Shown here: one piece after another, positions 22,242-24,265 of the stretch
How positions within the stretch are numbered: position 1 is the first letter of the stretch
How the letters are laid out: each line of letters opens with the position of its first letter
Source: a virus
Direction: 5' to 3' (one strand)
IMG/VR virus record: IMGVR_UViG_3300030329_003769
Coordinates: 1-24,265 of that record
Length of the DNA: 24,265 bases
Translations under genes and position numbers: made by a program
Notes under the pieces: generated by a model
Database searches by the model: none
Seen by the model: only the letters and a program-made list of their open reading frames with translations
Told to the model about the DNA's origin: nothing

Positions 22242-24265
22242 AGCGTCTTCCCGGCAACCACCCTCGTATTCCGGGCAGCATACTCCAGTTCATACCCCAC
22301 AAGAGTCAGATCGTTCTGGGTCTCAATGGCGAACTTGAACCAAGAGCAAGACTGCTGGGCCACCGGGATTCGGATGGGCACCAGCCGTCCATCCTCCCAG
22401 GGAGAGGTTCCAATCACCGCAGATCCGTAAACAGGCTGGTCCGCCTGGTCGGGGGGCTGGGTGATGTAGGAAGTATTTGTCCCTGTGATGGCAGGGTTGA
22501 AGTCTTTGTAGTGAGTCAGGTTGACGACCACGTTCCCGCCGGTAAGCACCCAAAGGGTGACGTACTGCACCTGCTTCTTTACCTGTGCATCTCCAAAGTC
22601 ATGCCAGGCCGATTCATACCGGCTCGTCGGTGCCGCTGACAGCTGGTAGTTGTCGGCTACGATCGACCCCCCCATGGCCCGGATGCTCGACACCACAAAC
22701 AAGCCGCGCTCGCTGTTGGGGTCACCGCTCTCGGCACCCGTGTGGTGGCCAAAGATCAGCTCATTGTTGTATGTCCTGCCGAGGCATCCGACGGGAAAGC
22801 CCGTCCGAAGGCTCCAGCCCTGCTTGTCGAGGTGGAACACAAGGCCGAGATTAGGGCGATCGTTCCCGTCAACAGGAATGTACAAATGGTACGCGCGCTC
22901 ATTCGGATTGTACATCCCGATTGACCTGGGCGCACACTCCAAAGTGAGCCTACGAAGCTCCTTATCAACAGGCTTCCCGACCTCGATGACGTCGAAAACC
23001 GCGCCACCATCAAGCCCACCACGCAGCAGATACACGCCGTCCTGGGCGAGGAGGAAGACCCCCATCCCAGGGACTGAGTCCAGGGTGTTGGGGGCACGAC
23101 AGGCGATCTGCCGGGTGACGGTCTGGGCAGTAAACCCAGGGTACGACCCCGTCACCACGTCGATGCCGTTCTCCCGGAGCACGATGAGGTTGTTGTAGTA
23201 AGAGTACAGCCCCGTGACCGCGCCTCCGTTGCTGGGCAACCTCAAGTAGTCAGTCGAGCCAAACTGGTCGATGTACCCCGGCTTTGAGAAGAACACCGTC
23301 TCAGACTCATTGGCGCCCCCATCGACGAACAAACAATCCTTAAACGCCGCACACACTCTTGCCCGTGACGCAGGGAAGGGGGCACTATCGGTAGTGGCAG
23401 GGGCCTCGAATCCGAGCGCATTACCCCTACGGAAGGCGTGAAACAAGGTCTCCGAGTTGTTGCGTACATCAGCAACGAAGTAGTGGACTGACCCATCGTC
23501 GATCGTCCGGTAAATGCGCCGAGCTACAGTCCCCTTCGGGCCGACGGGGATGATCAACGACGGGCAGTACCTGTACCCCTTGTCATTCGCGGGAATACTC
23601 CACGCCACCTCGGCTTCCTGGGACAGCGGGGACTCAGAACCGGTGTCGCTGATGAACGACACCCTGAACTGAAACTTCATCCCCGCGCCATCATCGCCCC
23701 CATCTGCCCGGCCCATCCCGTAGACGCCGGGGAATGACAGCGCCTTGCCGTTCGACGGATACCAGTTGGTGGTGCTGTCACCCGTATAGGCCACCGCGCT
23801 GGTTGATGGCCCGGTCCCAGAAGTGTCGGCAAGAGTCGCAACCTTTAGGGTGATCGGCTGAGGAGGAGGGCCAGTCCATCCCAGTGGACGGATGATTTGC
23901 GCAGCCACGTCTGCGGTGAGGTCTGCCATCTTCGGCAGTGGCCATGGGCGAATCACGACAGGCGAATCCTGCCCGTTAGTGACGACGATGCGGTCACCGA
24001 CCTGCGTGTAGACCGATGCGCTTTCGGTGCTTGTTGGCGTTGACCTGTCCGCCAGTGCCACCGTCATCGAGTTCTGCCCCACCTCGTAGTACAGGTAGAG
24101 CTTTCCGCCCGACTCGAAGAGAATGGTCTGTCGGGCACCGCCGGCAAGGCCCTGGTAGACGAACAGGCTATCGATCCGACCCAGCGAGCCCCAGGGATCG
24201 AAGTTGAACGCGGGGTTTGGCCGATACTTTTCGTACCCAACCCGGCTGCTGAAGCCCTGGGTGTC
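22238..24265 (-). CDS. Beta-propeller-like tail (nozzle-type) protein, N-terminus beyond the window edge
   Basis: A GTG at 24082 is not the true start: the frame reads on without a stop to the window end (visible N-terminal part includes FNFDPWGSLGRIDSLFVYQG and FESGGKLYLYYEVG), so the gene is partial, with at least 675 residues. It shows repeated beta-blade-like units: RVSFISDTGSESPLSQEAEV, then DCLFVDGG and ESETVFFSKPGYIDQFGSTD, then NNLIVLRENGIDVVTG and GVFLLAQDGVYLLRGG. These phrases (an 'ESPLS' element, 'x-DGVY-x-x-x-GG') recur in large podovirus tail and stabilisation proteins. Its place before the ejection proteins corresponds to T7 gp12 (tail tubular protein B). Exact family membership is uncertain. 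Confidence 0.6.
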   Translation of the reverse strand, partial: DTQGFSSRVGYEKYRPNPAFNFDPWGSLGRIDSLFVYQGLAGGARQTILFESGGKLYLYYEVGQNSMTVALADRSTPTSTESASVYTQVGDRIVVTNGQDSPVVIRPWPLPKMADLTADVAAQIIRPLGWTGPPPQPITLKVATLADTSGTGPSTSAVAYTGDSTTNWYPSNGKALSFPGVYGMGRADGGDDGAGMKFQFRVSFISDTGSESPLSQEAEVAWSIPANDKGYRYCPSLIIPVGPKGTVARRIYRTIDDGSVHYFVADVRNNSETLFHAFRRGNALGFEAPATTDSAPFPASRARVCAAFKDCLFVDGGANESETVFFSKPGYIDQFGSTDYLRLPSNGGAVTGLYSYYNNLIVLRENGIDVVTGSYPGFTAQTVTRQIACRAPNTLDSVPGMGVFLLAQDGVYLLRGGLDGGAVFDVIEVGKPVDKELRRLTLECAPRSIGMYNPNERAYHLYIPVDGNDRPNLGLVFHLDKQGWSLRTGFPVGCLGRTYNNELIFGHHTGAESGDPNSERGLFVVSSIRAMGGSIVADNYQLSAAPTSRYESAWHDFGDAQVKKQVQYVTLWVLTGGNVVVNLTHYKDFNPAITGTNTSYITQPPDQADQPVYGSAVIGTSPWEDGRLVPIRIPVAQQSCSWFKFAIETQNDLTLVGYELEYAARNTRVVAGKTL

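Noticed and set aside
22238-24082. GTG at 24082 as the true start of the tail propeller-like gene
   Set aside because: The frame continues without a stop to the window edge with protein-like sequence in the same style, so the start is outside.

Overview
The window looks like a GC-rich segment of a tailed bacteriophage (or prophage). The virion genes are laid out like those of a podovirus with a T7-type injection apparatus. Coding is almost gap-free, starts are ATG or GTG, and most neighbouring genes overlap by 1 or 4 nt (ATGA, GTGA, TAATG). No tRNA, CRISPR array, integrase, terminase, capsid or DNA polymerase gene is visible. The host cannot be named; the holin-endolysin-spanin-like cassette suggests a Gram-negative host, but this is inference.

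Left arm (1-7965, + strand), early and replication genes. It opens with a chain of very small overlapping genes of unknown role, including two micro-genes for membrane peptides. It continues with an orphan DNA cytosine methyltransferase-like gene, two small genes (one ribbon-helix-helix-like), a 754-aa PrimPol-like/VapE-type primase-helicase, an ERF single-strand annealing protein, a MazG-like protein, an XF1762-type (GNAT-like) protein, a RuvC-like resolvase, a RecE-like PD-(D/E)XK nuclease and an SSB. Together these form a recombination-dependent replication module: resection, annealing, ssDNA protection, junction resolution and priming/unwinding. Polymerisation is left to the host or to genes outside the window.

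The most notable element is an RNA. The gap between the genes at 418-693 and 784-1101 contains a complete hammerhead ribozyme core (703-752) with all invariant nucleotides, three base-paired stems and a GUC cleavage site after position 746. It is a type I (stem I open) arrangement placed directly after a stop codon, so the early polycistronic mRNA should be cut between two genes. A 16-nt leader just downstream of it is repeated exactly in front of the ERF gene.

Right arm (24265-7938, - strand), late genes. Read in the direction of transcription these are: an edge-truncated beta-propeller-like tail (nozzle-type) protein, three small tail/virion proteins with similar N-termini, a run of 279, 529 and 2198 aa that matches the T7 gp14-gp15-gp16 ejection proteins in order and character, a 145-aa beta-rich protein, a 360-aa fibre-like protein, a 92-aa unknown, a holin, an M15 endolysin and a spanin-like protein. 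The order nozzle, ejection proteins, fibre, lysis parallels T7 closely. The two arms converge and the last genes overlap tail to tail by 28 nt (7938-7965).
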